From Streptomyces sp. NBRC 109706 (GTDB taxonomy: Bacteria; Actinomycetota; Actinomycetes; Streptomycetales; Streptomycetaceae): a stretch of DNA of 64,000 bases. The stretch spans positions 558,001 to 622,000 of the forward strand of contig NZ_BBOM01000004.1 of assembly GCF_000974485.1 (NCBI RefSeq), read 5' to 3'. Below are positions 39,833 to 48,721 of this stretch, in pieces (positions within the stretch are counted from its first letter, which is position 1; every line of letters begins with the position of its first letter). Below the pieces are notes generated by a model. That model made no database searches and had not been told where the DNA came from. It saw nothing but the letters and a program-made list of their open reading frames with translations. The translations under genes were made by a program, and so were the position numbers.

Positions 39833-41992
39833 ATGCCTGAGCAGACCGCCAACCCACCCGTCGCCCCCCGCACGCGGCTGACCTGGGGCGGTGGCGCGGT
39901 ACGGCTGATCCTCGGGATCGGCGGCGAACTGCCGGTCAGCTGGCTGTCGTTGCGCCCGCTCGACGCGGCCCCGGCGCCGGAGATCGACGAGGCCGCGGCC
40001 CCGCCGCTGGTGGAGCTGCAGGCGCTCGGCCACGGCAGGTTCCCCGGCAGCCACCGCTACGCCGACACCACCCTGGGCACCCGGCTGCGCTATCTCTCGC
40101 ACGCCGAGACCATCGTCGGCTCGGACGCCGAACTACGGGTGGAGCAGGCCGACTCGGCGACGGGTCTGCGGGTCACCTCGGTCTTCCGGGCGAGCCCCGG
40201 CACCCCGGCGGTGCGGGTCTGGACGGAGGTGACACTCGCCGGCGCCGGGGAGCTGCGGCTGACGGCCGTCTCCTCGGCGGTGACCGGCGCCTTCCTGGCC
40301 GACTCGGGCCGGAGCGTCGACCAACTCGACGTGCTGCACGGCGACTCCGACTGGGTGGCCGAATCCCGCTGGCGGCGGGTGCCGCTGCGCGCCACCGGGC
40401 TGGTCGACATCGATGCCGAGGTGCACCACCACGCCTCCCGCAGCCGTTTCCCCGTCACCTCGCGCAGCTCCTGGTCCACCGGCGAGCGGCTGCCCACGGG
40501 GGCCGTCGTCGCCGCCGACGACTCCTGGGCGTTGGCCTGGCAGATCGAGCACAACGGCGCCTGGCACTGGGAGTTGGGCGAGCGGCGGATCGGCGCCTAT
40601 CTGGCGCTGCTGGGCCCGACCGACGCCGAGCACCAGTGGAGCACGGTGGTCTCCGCCGAACGCGCCTTCCGCACCGTGCCGGTGTCCCTCGCGGTCGCGG
40701 CCGGCGGCGTCGACGCGGCCTTCGCCGCCCTCACCGCACAGCGCCGGGCGCTGCGCGCGGGCCGCTCCCGACGCCTCCCCGTCATCTTCAACGACTATAT
40801 GAACACCCTGATGGGGAGCCCGAGCACGGAGAAGCTGCTGCCCCTGATCGACGCGGCGGCCGACGCCGGCGCCGAGTACTTCTGTGTGGACGCCGGCTGG
40901 TACGACGAGGGCGGCAACTGGTGGGACAGCGTCGGCGAATGGCGCCCGTCGACGACCCGCTTCCCCGGCGGCCTCGGCGAGGTCACCGGCCGGATCAGGG
41001 ACCGTGGCATGGTGCCCGGGCTGTGGCTTGAGCCCGAGGTGGTAGGCGTCCGCTCCCCGATGGCCGAGCGGCTGCCGGCCGACGCGTTCTTCCAGCGGCG
41101 CGGCGAACGCGTCGTCGAACACGGCCGCTACCACCTCGACCTACGGCATCCGGCGGCCAGGGCGCATGTCGACGCGATCGTCGACGGGCTGGTCGACGAG
41201 TTCGGCGTCGGGTTCTTCAAGTTCGACTACAACATCATGCCCGGCCCCGGCACCGACCTCGGCGGCGCCGACCCGGGGGAGGGGCTGCTCGACCACAACC
41301 GGGCCCATCTCGACTGGCTGGACGCCCTGTTGGCGCGCCATCCGGAGCTGCTGATCGAGAACTGCGCCTCGGGCGCGATGCGGATGGACTACGCCCTGCT
41401 CTCCCGGCTCCATCTGCAGTCCACCTCCGACCAGCAGGACCCGCTGCGCTACCCGCCCATCGCGGCGGCCGCGCCCGCGTCCGTGCTGCCCGAGCAGGCC
41501 GGCAACTGGGCCTACACCCAACCCGAGATGACCGTCGAGGAGTCGGCGTTCACCCTGGCCACCGGCATCCTGGGCCGGCTCTACCTCTCCGGCTACCTCA
41601 ACCGGATGACGCCCGACCAACTCGCCCTGGTGCGCGAGGCGGTGGCGGTGCACAAGGAGCTGCGCGCGACGATCGCCCGTTCGGTGCCGTGCTGGCCGCT
41701 CGGCCTGGCCCGCACCGACGAGCCCTGGGTGGTGACGGGGCTGCGGACGCCGGAGTCCGAACTGCTGCTCACCGTCTGGCGTCGGCCCGGCGCCAGCCGC
41801 GAACTCACCATCCCCGTCCCGGCGTCGCGCGGCGACGAGCTGCTGCCCGAGGTGCTTTTCCCAGGGCCGGGCGCCGGCGCCGCCACCTGGGATCTGGACT
41901 GGGCGGCCGACTCCGGGGTGCTGCGGCTGACCAGCCCGGAGACCGCCGATGCCGCCGCCACCGCGCGGGTGATCCGGCTGCGCCGCCGCTGA
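39833..41992 (+). CDS. Alpha-galactosidase, GH36
   Basis: ATG 39833 follows GGAGAGCAAG; 719 residues, normal for GH36. It has the N-terminal beta-sandwich, then the (beta/alpha)8 barrel: FNDYMNTLMGSPS, YFCVDAGWYDEGGNWWDSVGEW, WLEPEVV, VGFFKFDYNIMPG (nucleophile Asp) and IENCASGAMRMDYALLSRLHLQSTSDQQDPLRY (acid/base Asp in TSDQ). It removes terminal alpha-galactose from raffinose-type sugars. No signal peptide is present, so sugars are imported first, presumably by the adjacent ABC transporter. It converges on the ROK gene with a 13-nt gap. Confidence 0.94.
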   Translation: MPEQTANPPVAPRTRLTWGGGAVRLILGIGGELPVSWLSLRPLDAAPAPEIDEAAAPPLVELQALGHGRFPGSHRYADTTLGTRLRYLSHAETIVGSDAELRVEQADSATGLRVTSVFRASPGTPAVRVWTEVTLAGAGELRLTAVSSAVTGAFLADSGRSVDQLDVLHGDSDWVAESRWRRVPLRATGLVDIDAEVHHHASRSRFPVTSRSSWSTGERLPTGAVVAADDSWALAWQIEHNGAWHWELGERRIGAYLALLGPTDAEHQWSTVVSAERAFRTVPVSLAVAAGGVDAAFAALTAQRRALRAGRSRRLPVIFNDYMNTLMGSPSTEKLLPLIDAAADAGAEYFCVDAGWYDEGGNWWDSVGEWRPSTTRFPGGLGEVTGRIRDRGMVPGLWLEPEVVGVRSPMAERLPADAFFQRRGERVVEHGRYHLDLRHPAARAHVDAIVDGLVDEFGVGFFKFDYNIMPGPGTDLGGADPGEGLLDHNRAHLDWLDALLARHPELLIENCASGAMRMDYALLSRLHLQSTSDQQDPLRYPPIAAAAPASVLPEQAGNWAYTQPEMTVEESAFTLATGILGRLYLSGYLNRMTPDQLALVREAVAVHKELRATIARSVPCWPLGLARTDEPWVVTGLRTPESELLLTVWRRPGASRELTIPVPASRGDELLPEVLFPGPGAGAATWDLDWAADSGVLRLTSPETADAAATARVIRLRRR

Positions 41993-42005
41993 ACCCGAGA
42001 GAAGG

Positions 42006-43193
42006 TCAGGGCGCGCCGGCGAGATGGGCCCTGATGGCCTCGACCGCCGCCCCGCGCGCCCAGTCGCCGAAGTCGTGCGGCCTGGCGCTCAGTCGGAGAC
42101 CGCCCAGGCCACGGCGCCGCGTCAGAATGCCGCGCTCCAGCTCGTCGCGCGCGACCCGGGCGAGGTCGACGGAGGCGCCGGCCACGATGACGGTCTTCAC
42201 CAGGCCGCTGTTGGCGACATGGGCGATCACCACCCCGAGCGCCCAGGCCGCCGCCCGGACGGCCCCGGCGCAGGACGGGTCGCCGGCCCTGGCCAGCCGC
42301 ACCACCTCGGCGAAGTCCGGGACGCGGCCCAGGCCCTCCGCCGCCGCGATCCGCACCGAGTCGGCGGCCAGCCACGCGGTGACACAACCCCGGTGCCCCT
42401 CCGGGCACATGGGGCCGCCGGGGTCCAGGATCTGGTGCGCGAACTCCGCCCGATCGGCCTCGCTACCCCGGACCGCCAGGCCGTGCACGAAGAGCGCGTA
42501 GCCGATGCCGTCCCCGACGCCGTCGTCGAGGGCGATCACCGCGAAGTCGCTCTCCTCGCGGGCGTCGCCGAACCACTGGTGCGCCGCGGCCAGCGCCGTC
42601 ACATCGTGCCCGACGACCCAGGGCATCCCGAGCCGCTTCGCCAGCAGCCGCCGCAGCGGCACCCGCCGCCAGCCCAGCGCGCCGGCGTCGACGACCTCCT
42701 CGCCGGCCGGGCCGTGTTCGGCGCCGCCCAGCGTGACCCCGGCGGCGACCGGCCGCCGCCCCTCACCCGTCAGCCGCTCGGCCAGCCGAGCGGTGCGGTC
42801 CACGACCGTGTCGGGCGCGGGATCGGGCAGCGGCTCACTCTCCCGCGCGACCACCTCGCCCCGCAGATCGGTGCGGACCCCGTACAGCGCGCCCGAGGTC
42901 AGCTTGACGCCAAGGAAATGGTGGGTGTCGGCGACGATCTCCAACGGCCGGGTGGGCCGGCCATGGGTGGGATCGTGCTCGACCTCCCGCTCCACCACCA
43001 GGCCCGACTCCACCAGGGGCTTGGTCAGCCGGGTGAGGCTGCCGGTGGACAGCACCAGCCGTCTGGCGAGCGCCGTCCTGGACTGCGGGCCATGGATCAC
43101 CAGCTCCCGCAGGATCGGCCGCGCGGCCCGTGGCACCGACGCCCAGGCGTCACCGCCCGCCTCCCCGCCACCCGGGCCGCTCACCTCGTTCAT
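42006..43193 (-). CDS. ROK-family transcriptional regulator (copy A)
   Basis: The 395-residue protein has a MarR-like HTH (PILRELVIHGPQSRTALARRLVLSTGSLTRLTKPLVESGLVVE) and a ROK sugar-kinase-like domain with LGVKLTSGALYGVRTDLRG, GVTLGGAEH, GHDVTALAAAHQWF and GPMCPEGHRGCVTAW, which holds the Cys/His zinc motif. It is the last gene of the sugar operon, 28 nt after the GH42 gene. It is a clear paralogue of the divergent ROK gene at 48722. It probably senses a galactoside. Confidence 0.93.
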   Translation of the reverse strand: MNEVSGPGGGEAGGDAWASVPRAARPILRELVIHGPQSRTALARRLVLSTGSLTRLTKPLVESGLVVEREVEHDPTHGRPTRPLEIVADTHHFLGVKLTSGALYGVRTDLRGEVVARESEPLPDPAPDTVVDRTARLAERLTGEGRRPVAAGVTLGGAEHGPAGEEVVDAGALGWRRVPLRRLLAKRLGMPWVVGHDVTALAAAHQWFGDAREESDFAVIALDDGVGDGIGYALFVHGLAVRGSEADRAEFAHQILDPGGPMCPEGHRGCVTAWLAADSVRIAAAEGLGRVPDFAEVVRLARAGDPSCAGAVRAAAWALGVVIAHVANSGLVKTVIVAGASVDLARVARDELERGILTRRRGLGGLRLSARPHDFGDWARGAAVEAIRAHLAGAP

Positions 43194-43221
43194 GGCGAAA
43201 GAATAAGGGGCCGGCGCCGGG

Positions 43222-45243
43222 TCACCCGGTCGAGCCTGGTGCCGTCACGGGCCGCAGCACCGCCACTCCGCGCCGTGCCAGCCCGACCTCGGACGGATGC
43301 GCGCGGCCGGTGAGCAGATCGTGGTGCGGCCCGGGCAGCGGAACGGTGACCGCCTCGGGGCCGTGGTTGATCAGAAACAGGTGCCCGCCCCTGACGACGG
43401 CCTCGACCTGCCGCGGCAGCGCCGGCAGCGGCGGCCTGACGCCCGCCTCGGCGGCGGCCCCGGCCAGCAGCCCGACCAGCGCCGGGGGCTCCGGCAGCGT
43501 GGACAGGTACCAGGCCGTGCCCCGCCCGTGGCGGTGCCGGGTGACGGCCGGCCGGGACGCCAACTCGCCGTCCGCGTAGGCCATCACCGTCTCCGCGCCG
43601 GCCGGCGCCAGCTCCTCGCTCCACAGCGTGCCCACCGCGCCGGCGTCGGTGCCGTCGTCAAGCCGGACGCTCTCCCCGGCCGACAGCGGCGCCCACTCGT
43701 GCACCGCCAGGCCGAGGAGCCGGCGCAGCCGCTCGTCGACCAGGCCCTCGCGGATCCGGTCGTCCTCGTCCGCGACGCCGGTGAAGAAACCGCAGACCAG
43801 GGTGCCGCCGTCGGCGACATAGGCGAGCAGATTGTCCAGCGCCGCGTCGCTCAGCAGATACAGCTGGGGGATGACCACCATCCGATAGCGGCCGAGATCC
43901 GCCTCCGGAGGGGCGAAGTCGCAGGTCAGACTGCGCTGCCAGAGCGCGTGGTGCCAGGCGGCGAGCAGCGCCGGATAGTGCGGCTCGGCCGAGGGCCGGC
44001 CCGGCTGCTCCGACGCCCACCAGGCGTTCCAGTCGTGCAGCACCGCGATCTCGGCGGTCACCTCGCCGCCCAACACCGGTCCCAGCGAAGCGAGTTCGGC
44101 ACCAAGATCCCGGATGCCGGCGAACGCGCGGGTGCCCTCCCCGGCGTGCGGCAGCATCGCCGAGTGGAACTTCTCGCTGCCCTGCCGGGACGCGCGCCAC
44201 TGGAAGAAGCAGACGCCGTCCGCGCCGCGCGCCACCGCCTGCAGCGACCACTGCCGGGTGACCCCGGCCGGCTTGGGCCGGTTGACGGGCCGGAAGTTGA
44301 CGGCGGACGCGGCCTGTTCCATCAGCAGCCAGGAGCCCCCCGCCTGGGAACGGGTGAGGTCCTGGACCAGCGCGCCATGCGCCGGGCCCGCCGGATCGTC
44401 CGGGCCCACGGCCGGATCGGGATAGATGTCGACGGAGACCACGTCCTCCTCGCCCGACCAGCGCCAGCCGTCCAGACCGGCGAAGAGCGGCATGAAGTTG
44501 GTGGTCACCGGGATCTCCGGGGTGCGGGCGGCGACGATATCCCGTTCGGCGCGGAAGCACTCCAGCAGCGCGTCGCTGGTGAACCGGCGGAAGTCCAGCA
44601 GCTGGGCCGGGTTGTTCAGGTACTGGGCGCGGCGCGGCGGGATGATCTCGTCCCAGTCGTCATAGCGCTGGCTCCAGAACGCCGTGCCCCAGGCCGAGTT
44701 GAGCGCGGCCAGGGTGCCGTACCGGTCGCGCAGCCAGCCCCGGAAGTGGGCGGCCGTGGTGTCGCACCAACAGGCGGTGCCGTACTCGTTGTTGATATGC
44801 CACATCCGCAGCGCCGGATGGGAGCCGTAGCGGTCGGCCAGATCCTCCGTGATCCGGGCGGCGTGCTCCCGGTACACCGGGGACGAGGCGCAGAACTGGT
44901 TCCGCGCGCCGTACCAGACGACCGTTCCGTTCGGATCGCGCGGCAGCGTCTCGGGGTGCCGGGCGCCCATCCAGGGCGGCGGGGAGGCCGTGGGCGTGGC
45001 CAGGCAGACCCCGATACCGCCCTCGTGCAGCAGATCGAGCACCCGGTCCAGCCAGCCGAACTCCCGTGCCCCCGGCCGGGGTTCGAGGGTGGCCCAGGAG
45101 AAGACGCCGACCGTCGCCAGGTTGACGCCGGCCTCCCGCATCAGCCGGATGTCATCGACCCACACCTCCTCGGGCCACTGCTCGGGGTTGTAGTCGCCGC
45201 CGAACAGCAGCGCGCCTCGGGTGGCGTCGGTCAGTGTGGGCAT
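43222..45243 (-). CDS. Beta-galactosidase, GH42
   Basis: The 673-residue protein has the GH42 barrel (LLFGGDYNPEQWPEEVWVDDIRLMREAGVNLATVGVFSWATLEP, ATPTASPPPWM) and acid/base Glu in WHINNEYG. The nucleophile Glu is in SWLLMEQAASAVNFRP. A trimerisation and C-terminal beta domain follow (HDWNAWWASEQP, GGHLFLINHGPEAVTVPL). It hydrolyses beta-galactosides in the cytosol. The four Cys of the metal cluster type are partly seen (CASS, CWCD). It follows the two permease genes in the operon by 54 nt. Confidence 0.95.
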   Translation of the reverse strand: MPTLTDATRGALLFGGDYNPEQWPEEVWVDDIRLMREAGVNLATVGVFSWATLEPRPGAREFGWLDRVLDLLHEGGIGVCLATPTASPPPWMGARHPETLPRDPNGTVVWYGARNQFCASSPVYREHAARITEDLADRYGSHPALRMWHINNEYGTACWCDTTAAHFRGWLRDRYGTLAALNSAWGTAFWSQRYDDWDEIIPPRRAQYLNNPAQLLDFRRFTSDALLECFRAERDIVAARTPEIPVTTNFMPLFAGLDGWRWSGEEDVVSVDIYPDPAVGPDDPAGPAHGALVQDLTRSQAGGSWLLMEQAASAVNFRPVNRPKPAGVTRQWSLQAVARGADGVCFFQWRASRQGSEKFHSAMLPHAGEGTRAFAGIRDLGAELASLGPVLGGEVTAEIAVLHDWNAWWASEQPGRPSAEPHYPALLAAWHHALWQRSLTCDFAPPEADLGRYRMVVIPQLYLLSDAALDNLLAYVADGGTLVCGFFTGVADEDDRIREGLVDERLRRLLGLAVHEWAPLSAGESVRLDDGTDAGAVGTLWSEELAPAGAETVMAYADGELASRPAVTRHRHGRGTAWYLSTLPEPPALVGLLAGAAAEAGVRPPLPALPRQVEAVVRGGHLFLINHGPEAVTVPLPGPHHDLLTGRAHPSEVGLARRGVAVLRPVTAPGSTG

Positions 45244-45297
45244 CGCTCGGTCGTCTCCTGTGCTCGCTAATCCAAGGGTGGTGTGTCGGCCGGGTCT

Positions 45298-46191
45298 CTA
45301 TCCTCGGAGCCCGCCGCTGATCATGTCGAGCCGCCAGAACCGCTGGAGGAAGAGCAGCAGCGCGACCAGCGGGATGATCGAGACGGCCGTGCCGACGATG
45401 GCGATGCCATAGAGCGCCGGCTCGCCCGAACCCCTGGTCAACACGGTGTAGAGGCCGAGGTTGATCGGGTATTTGTCCTCGTCGGCGAGCATGATGTACG
45501 GCAGCAGGAAGTTGTTCCACGCCCCGACGAACTGCAGCATGAAGATGGTGACCATGCCGGGCAGCATCATCGGCAGCCCGATGGTGGCGAAGATCCGGTA
45601 CTCGCTGGCCCCGTCGATCCTGGCCGACTCGATGATCGAGGACGGTACCGAGGCGTCCGCGTAGATCCGCGCGAGATAGATCGCGAACGGTGAGATCAGC
45701 CCCGGCAGCAGCACCGACCAGTAGCTGCCGACCATGCCCAGCTTGGCCATGATGATGTACTGCGGGATCGCCAGCGTCATCGCCGGCAGCAGCACCCCGG
45801 CCAGGATCAGATAGAAGATCGCGTTGCGCCCCGGGAACGAGTACCGGGAGAACGCATAGCCGGCCGCCGCGGATATCAGCGTGCACAGCAGCGCGCCGAC
45901 GCCCGCGTACAGCAGGCTGTTGAGCGCCCACTGACCGTAGACGCCGTCGTTGTAGGCGAACAGGTCCCGCACGTTGTCCAGCAGGCTGGTGCCCGGCCGG
46001 AAGGTGAACGTGGAGAACAGGTCGGCCCGCGACTTGCTGGCCGCCACGAAGATCCAGACGATCGGCACCAGACAGTAGAAGGCACCGATCAGCAGCACAG
46101 CGGTCGGCAGGATCCTGGCCCGCCGCCCGGTCCTCCGCGGTTCCTCCCGGGGCACGGCCGAGGGGAGACGGGTTGTCGTCGACGCGCTCAC
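45298..46191 (-). CDS. Carbohydrate ABC transporter permease 2 (MalG-type)
   Basis: GTG 46191 overlaps the previous stop (GTGA, 46188-46191) and gives 297 residues. It has six helices and the EAA loop (ESARIDGASEYRIFATIGLPMMLPGMVTIFMLQFVGAWNNFLLPYIML) of MalG-type permeases. It forms the membrane channel with the upstream permease. No ATPase is encoded nearby; as in other streptomycetes, a shared MsiK-type ATPase elsewhere is expected. Confidence 0.94.
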   Translation of the reverse strand: MSASTTTRLPSAVPREEPRRTGRRARILPTAVLLIGAFYCLVPIVWIFVAASKSRADLFSTFTFRPGTSLLDNVRDLFAYNDGVYGQWALNSLLYAGVGALLCTLISAAAGYAFSRYSFPGRNAIFYLILAGVLLPAMTLAIPQYIIMAKLGMVGSYWSVLLPGLISPFAIYLARIYADASVPSSIIESARIDGASEYRIFATIGLPMMLPGMVTIFMLQFVGAWNNFLLPYIMLADEDKYPINLGLYTVLTRGSGEPALYGIAIVGTAVSIIPLVALLLFLQRFWRLDMISGGLRG

Positions 46192-47141
46192 TGGTGTCCT
46201 CCAAAGGCCCGGCGCTGGGCCACCCGCAGCAGCAGCAGGGAGACGGCGAACGTACCGATCGCCAGAATGACGGAGCCGGCGGCGGCCATGGGCAGATCGT
46301 CCTGGATGAAACCGCTGCGGTAGATATGCATCAGCGGGACCCAGGTACCGGAGATCTCGGTGGTCATCGGCGCCAGCGTGGTCGGCTCCCCGTACACCTG
46401 GAGCGTGCCGACCAGCGAGAACAGCCCGGTGAGCAGCAGCGCCGGAACCACCAGCGGCACCTTGATCCGCCATGCCAGCTGCCATTCGGTGCAGCCGTCC
46501 ATCCGCGCCGCGTCATAGATCTCCGGCGGGATGGAACGCAACGAGGTGTAGATGATCAGCATGTTGAAGCCGACCCCGCCCCACAGGGCGATATTGGCCA
46601 GCGAGGGAAAGATGTTGGTGCCGTCCAGGAACGGGATGGCGTCCATCCCCAGCTTCTCGGTGAGATGGCTGAACGGGCTGGTCGACGGCAGATACATGAA
46701 GCCCCACAGCAGCGAGGCGATCACGCCCGGCACCGCGTAGGGCAGGAAGATCGCCGCCCGCGAGAAGCGCCGCGCCCGCGCGCCGGCGTGGTCGAGCAGC
46801 AGCGCGAAGCAGAGCGCGAGACCGAGGGTGAGGGGCACCGCGATCAGCCCGTAGACGGCCAGCCGGCCGAACCCGGACCAGAACGTCCCGTCGGTCAACG
46901 TCTCGCGGTAGTTCGCCAGACCGACGAACACCTCCTCGCGGGTGCCGAAGACACCTCCCTCCACGATCCGCATGCCCTGGAGGCTCAGATACAGCGCATA
47001 GACCACCGGTATCGCGAGAAACGCGAGAAAGAGGGCGAGCGCGGGACCGAGAAGGACATAGGGGGCCGCGGTCCGCGGCCGTCGTTTGGCCGTGCGGCTC
47101 CCCAGGGGTCCGCCGACCCGCTGGGTGACATCTCCTGCCAT
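46188..47141 (-). CDS. Carbohydrate ABC transporter permease 1 (MalF-type)
   Basis: The 317-residue protein has six helices (PYVLLGPALALFLAFLAIPVVYALYLSLQG first) and the EAA loop DAARMDGCTEWQLAWRIKVPLVVPALLL. It is MalF-type. It follows the binding-protein gene by 22 nt and overlaps the second permease by four bases. Confidence 0.94.
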   Translation of the reverse strand: MAGDVTQRVGGPLGSRTAKRRPRTAAPYVLLGPALALFLAFLAIPVVYALYLSLQGMRIVEGGVFGTREEVFVGLANYRETLTDGTFWSGFGRLAVYGLIAVPLTLGLALCFALLLDHAGARARRFSRAAIFLPYAVPGVIASLLWGFMYLPSTSPFSHLTEKLGMDAIPFLDGTNIFPSLANIALWGGVGFNMLIIYTSLRSIPPEIYDAARMDGCTEWQLAWRIKVPLVVPALLLTGLFSLVGTLQVYGEPTTLAPMTTEISGTWVPLMHIYRSGFIQDDLPMAAAGSVILAIGTFAVSLLLLRVAQRRAFGGHQ

Positions 47142-47163
47142 GGCTACCTTGGCTACCTTCGTG

Positions 47164-48477
47164 TCAGTCGGTGAGGTCGAACCCGTCGCGCGCCATGTCG
47201 TCGACCACGGCCCGATGGGTCTCCCGTAGGGCGTCCACCAGGGACTTCTGGCCGCGCAGCGCCGGCGAGACGGCGTCGGAGAACTCGGACTGGGCGGTGT
47301 TGACGTTCGGTCCCCACTGGATGTTCGGCAGGGTGTGGGTCGCCGCGTAGTTCGCGACCTCCCAGTAGTCCTCCTGCTCGCCGGCGAGCGGCGGCGGGGG
47401 CTGCTCGGCCGTCATCTCCTGCCCGGTGATCGAGGCCGGATACTCGCCCGCGGCGATCTGCAGCGCGCACGCCTCCTCGGAGGTGTTCATCCACGCGATG
47501 AACTCCACCGCCGCCTCGACCTTGTCGTCGTCGGTCACGGTCAGCGCCGAACCGCCCTGGAACGGGACCGCCGCGCCGCTCTCGCCCCAGCCGGGCAGCG
47601 GCGCTATCGCCCAGTCCCCGGCCTGGGACTCGGCGATGCCGTAGATCACGCCAGGGCCCCAGACGCCGGTGGGCCACGCCAGGATCTCGCCCTCGTTGAG
47701 CTTGTTGTTCCACTCGGGGGTCAGGATCGGCCCGCCCTGGATCAGGTCCCGTTCCAGCAGGTCCTGCCAGAAGGCGGCCACCTCAAGGGAGGTCTCGTCC
47801 GCGATGCCGACCGTCCACCGGCCGTCCTCGACCGCCCACCACTGGCCCCCGGCCTGCTGGGCCAGCCCGGCGAAGCCGCCGAACCCGTCGGGGGGCAGCG
47901 TCATCACATAGGTGTCCGGGTCCCGCTCGCGGGCCTGGGCGGCGACGTCGGCGAACTCGTCCCAGGTGGTGGGGACGCTCAGCCCCAGCTCGTCGAAGCG
48001 GGCCCGGTTGTAGAGGAAGACCATCGGGCCGATATCGATGGGGACGCCGTAGACATGCCCGTCGAAGCTGGTCAGCTGCCAGGTGCCGGGGTCGAACCGG
48101 TTCGGCAGATCCCCGGCGTGGTCGGTGATCTCGACCAGCGCCTCCGAGACGACCAGCGCGGGGATCGTCTGGTACTCCACACAGGAGACATCGGGCGCGT
48201 TCCCCGCGCGGCTGGCGGTGAGCAGCTTGATGGACGAGTCGTTCCCGCCGCCCGCGTCCGTGTGGTTGATCCGGATATCGGTGTGGGTGGCGTTGAACTC
48301 CTCCACCTTGGTGGTCTCGCCCCAGCACCAGTAGTCGAGCGTCACAACGCCGTCGTCGCCGCCCCCCACACCGCAGGAGGTCAGAAGAAGCGCCGTCACG
48401 CCGGCGAACGCGCCCGGGCGTGCGAGGAAACGTCTCCTCAAGGGTGTTCTCCGTCCATGTGCCAGTCCCGTGTCCAT
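47164..48477 (-). CDS. Carbohydrate ABC transporter substrate-binding lipoprotein
   Basis: ATG 48477 gives 437 residues; upstream codons are not signal-like. The signal (RRFLARPGAFAGVTALLLTSCG) ends with a lipobox LTSC. The domain is SBP_bac_1 type (TLDYWCWGETTKVEEFNATHTDIRINH, GVPIDIGPMVFLYNRARFDELGLSVPTTWDEF). It is the first gene of the galactoside operon. With alpha- and beta-galactosidase genes in the locus it probably captures galactosyl oligosaccharides. Confidence 0.94.
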   Translation of the reverse strand: MDTGLAHGRRTPLRRRFLARPGAFAGVTALLLTSCGVGGGDDGVVTLDYWCWGETTKVEEFNATHTDIRINHTDAGGGNDSSIKLLTASRAGNAPDVSCVEYQTIPALVVSEALVEITDHAGDLPNRFDPGTWQLTSFDGHVYGVPIDIGPMVFLYNRARFDELGLSVPTTWDEFADVAAQARERDPDTYVMTLPPDGFGGFAGLAQQAGGQWWAVEDGRWTVGIADETSLEVAAFWQDLLERDLIQGGPILTPEWNNKLNEGEILAWPTGVWGPGVIYGIAESQAGDWAIAPLPGWGESGAAVPFQGGSALTVTDDDKVEAAVEFIAWMNTSEEACALQIAAGEYPASITGQEMTAEQPPPPLAGEQEDYWEVANYAATHTLPNIQWGPNVNTAQSEFSDAVSPALRGQKSLVDALRETHRAVVDDMARDGFDLTD

Positions 48478-48508
48478 GCCACCCCTTGACCCGTGGCTTG
48501 TGGCGCAC

Positions 48509-48538
48509 AACCTACTCTCGCCAAATCGGCAGTGTCTA
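48509..48538 (-). promoter_or_regulatory. Candidate promoter of the sugar operon
   Basis: On the minus strand TAGACA and TAGGTT are separated by 18 bases, 32 nt before ATG 48477. The layout matches the candidate promoter of the alpha-galactosidase gene at 39724-39753. Confidence 0.45.
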
Positions 48539-48617
48539 CGTTGAAGACTGTGCGATTTTCTTTGGAAAGTTGGGGCAAAAGGGGTCAGTGGTGGGGGTAG
48601 AGGCTTCACACCAAAAG

Positions 48618-48680
48618 CGTTCGACTGTTCGTTCGACTACGTTCTCGGTGGTCGTTCGACAGTGTTCCCACGGTGTTCCC
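48618..48680. promoter_or_regulatory. Repeated CGTTCGAC and TGTTCCC motifs in the ROK/binding-protein intergenic region
   Basis: CGTTCGAC occurs at 48618-48625, 48630-48637 and 48653-48660, and TGTTCCC at 48663-48669 and 48674-48680. They lie between the divergent binding-protein operon and ROK gene, where ROK regulator sites would be expected. Spacing of 12 between the first two units places them about one helical turn apart. Confidence 0.5.
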
Positions 48681-48721
48681 GCGGCGGTTATGGCGATCGC
48701 GGCGCCCCGTAGGGTGGGGCC

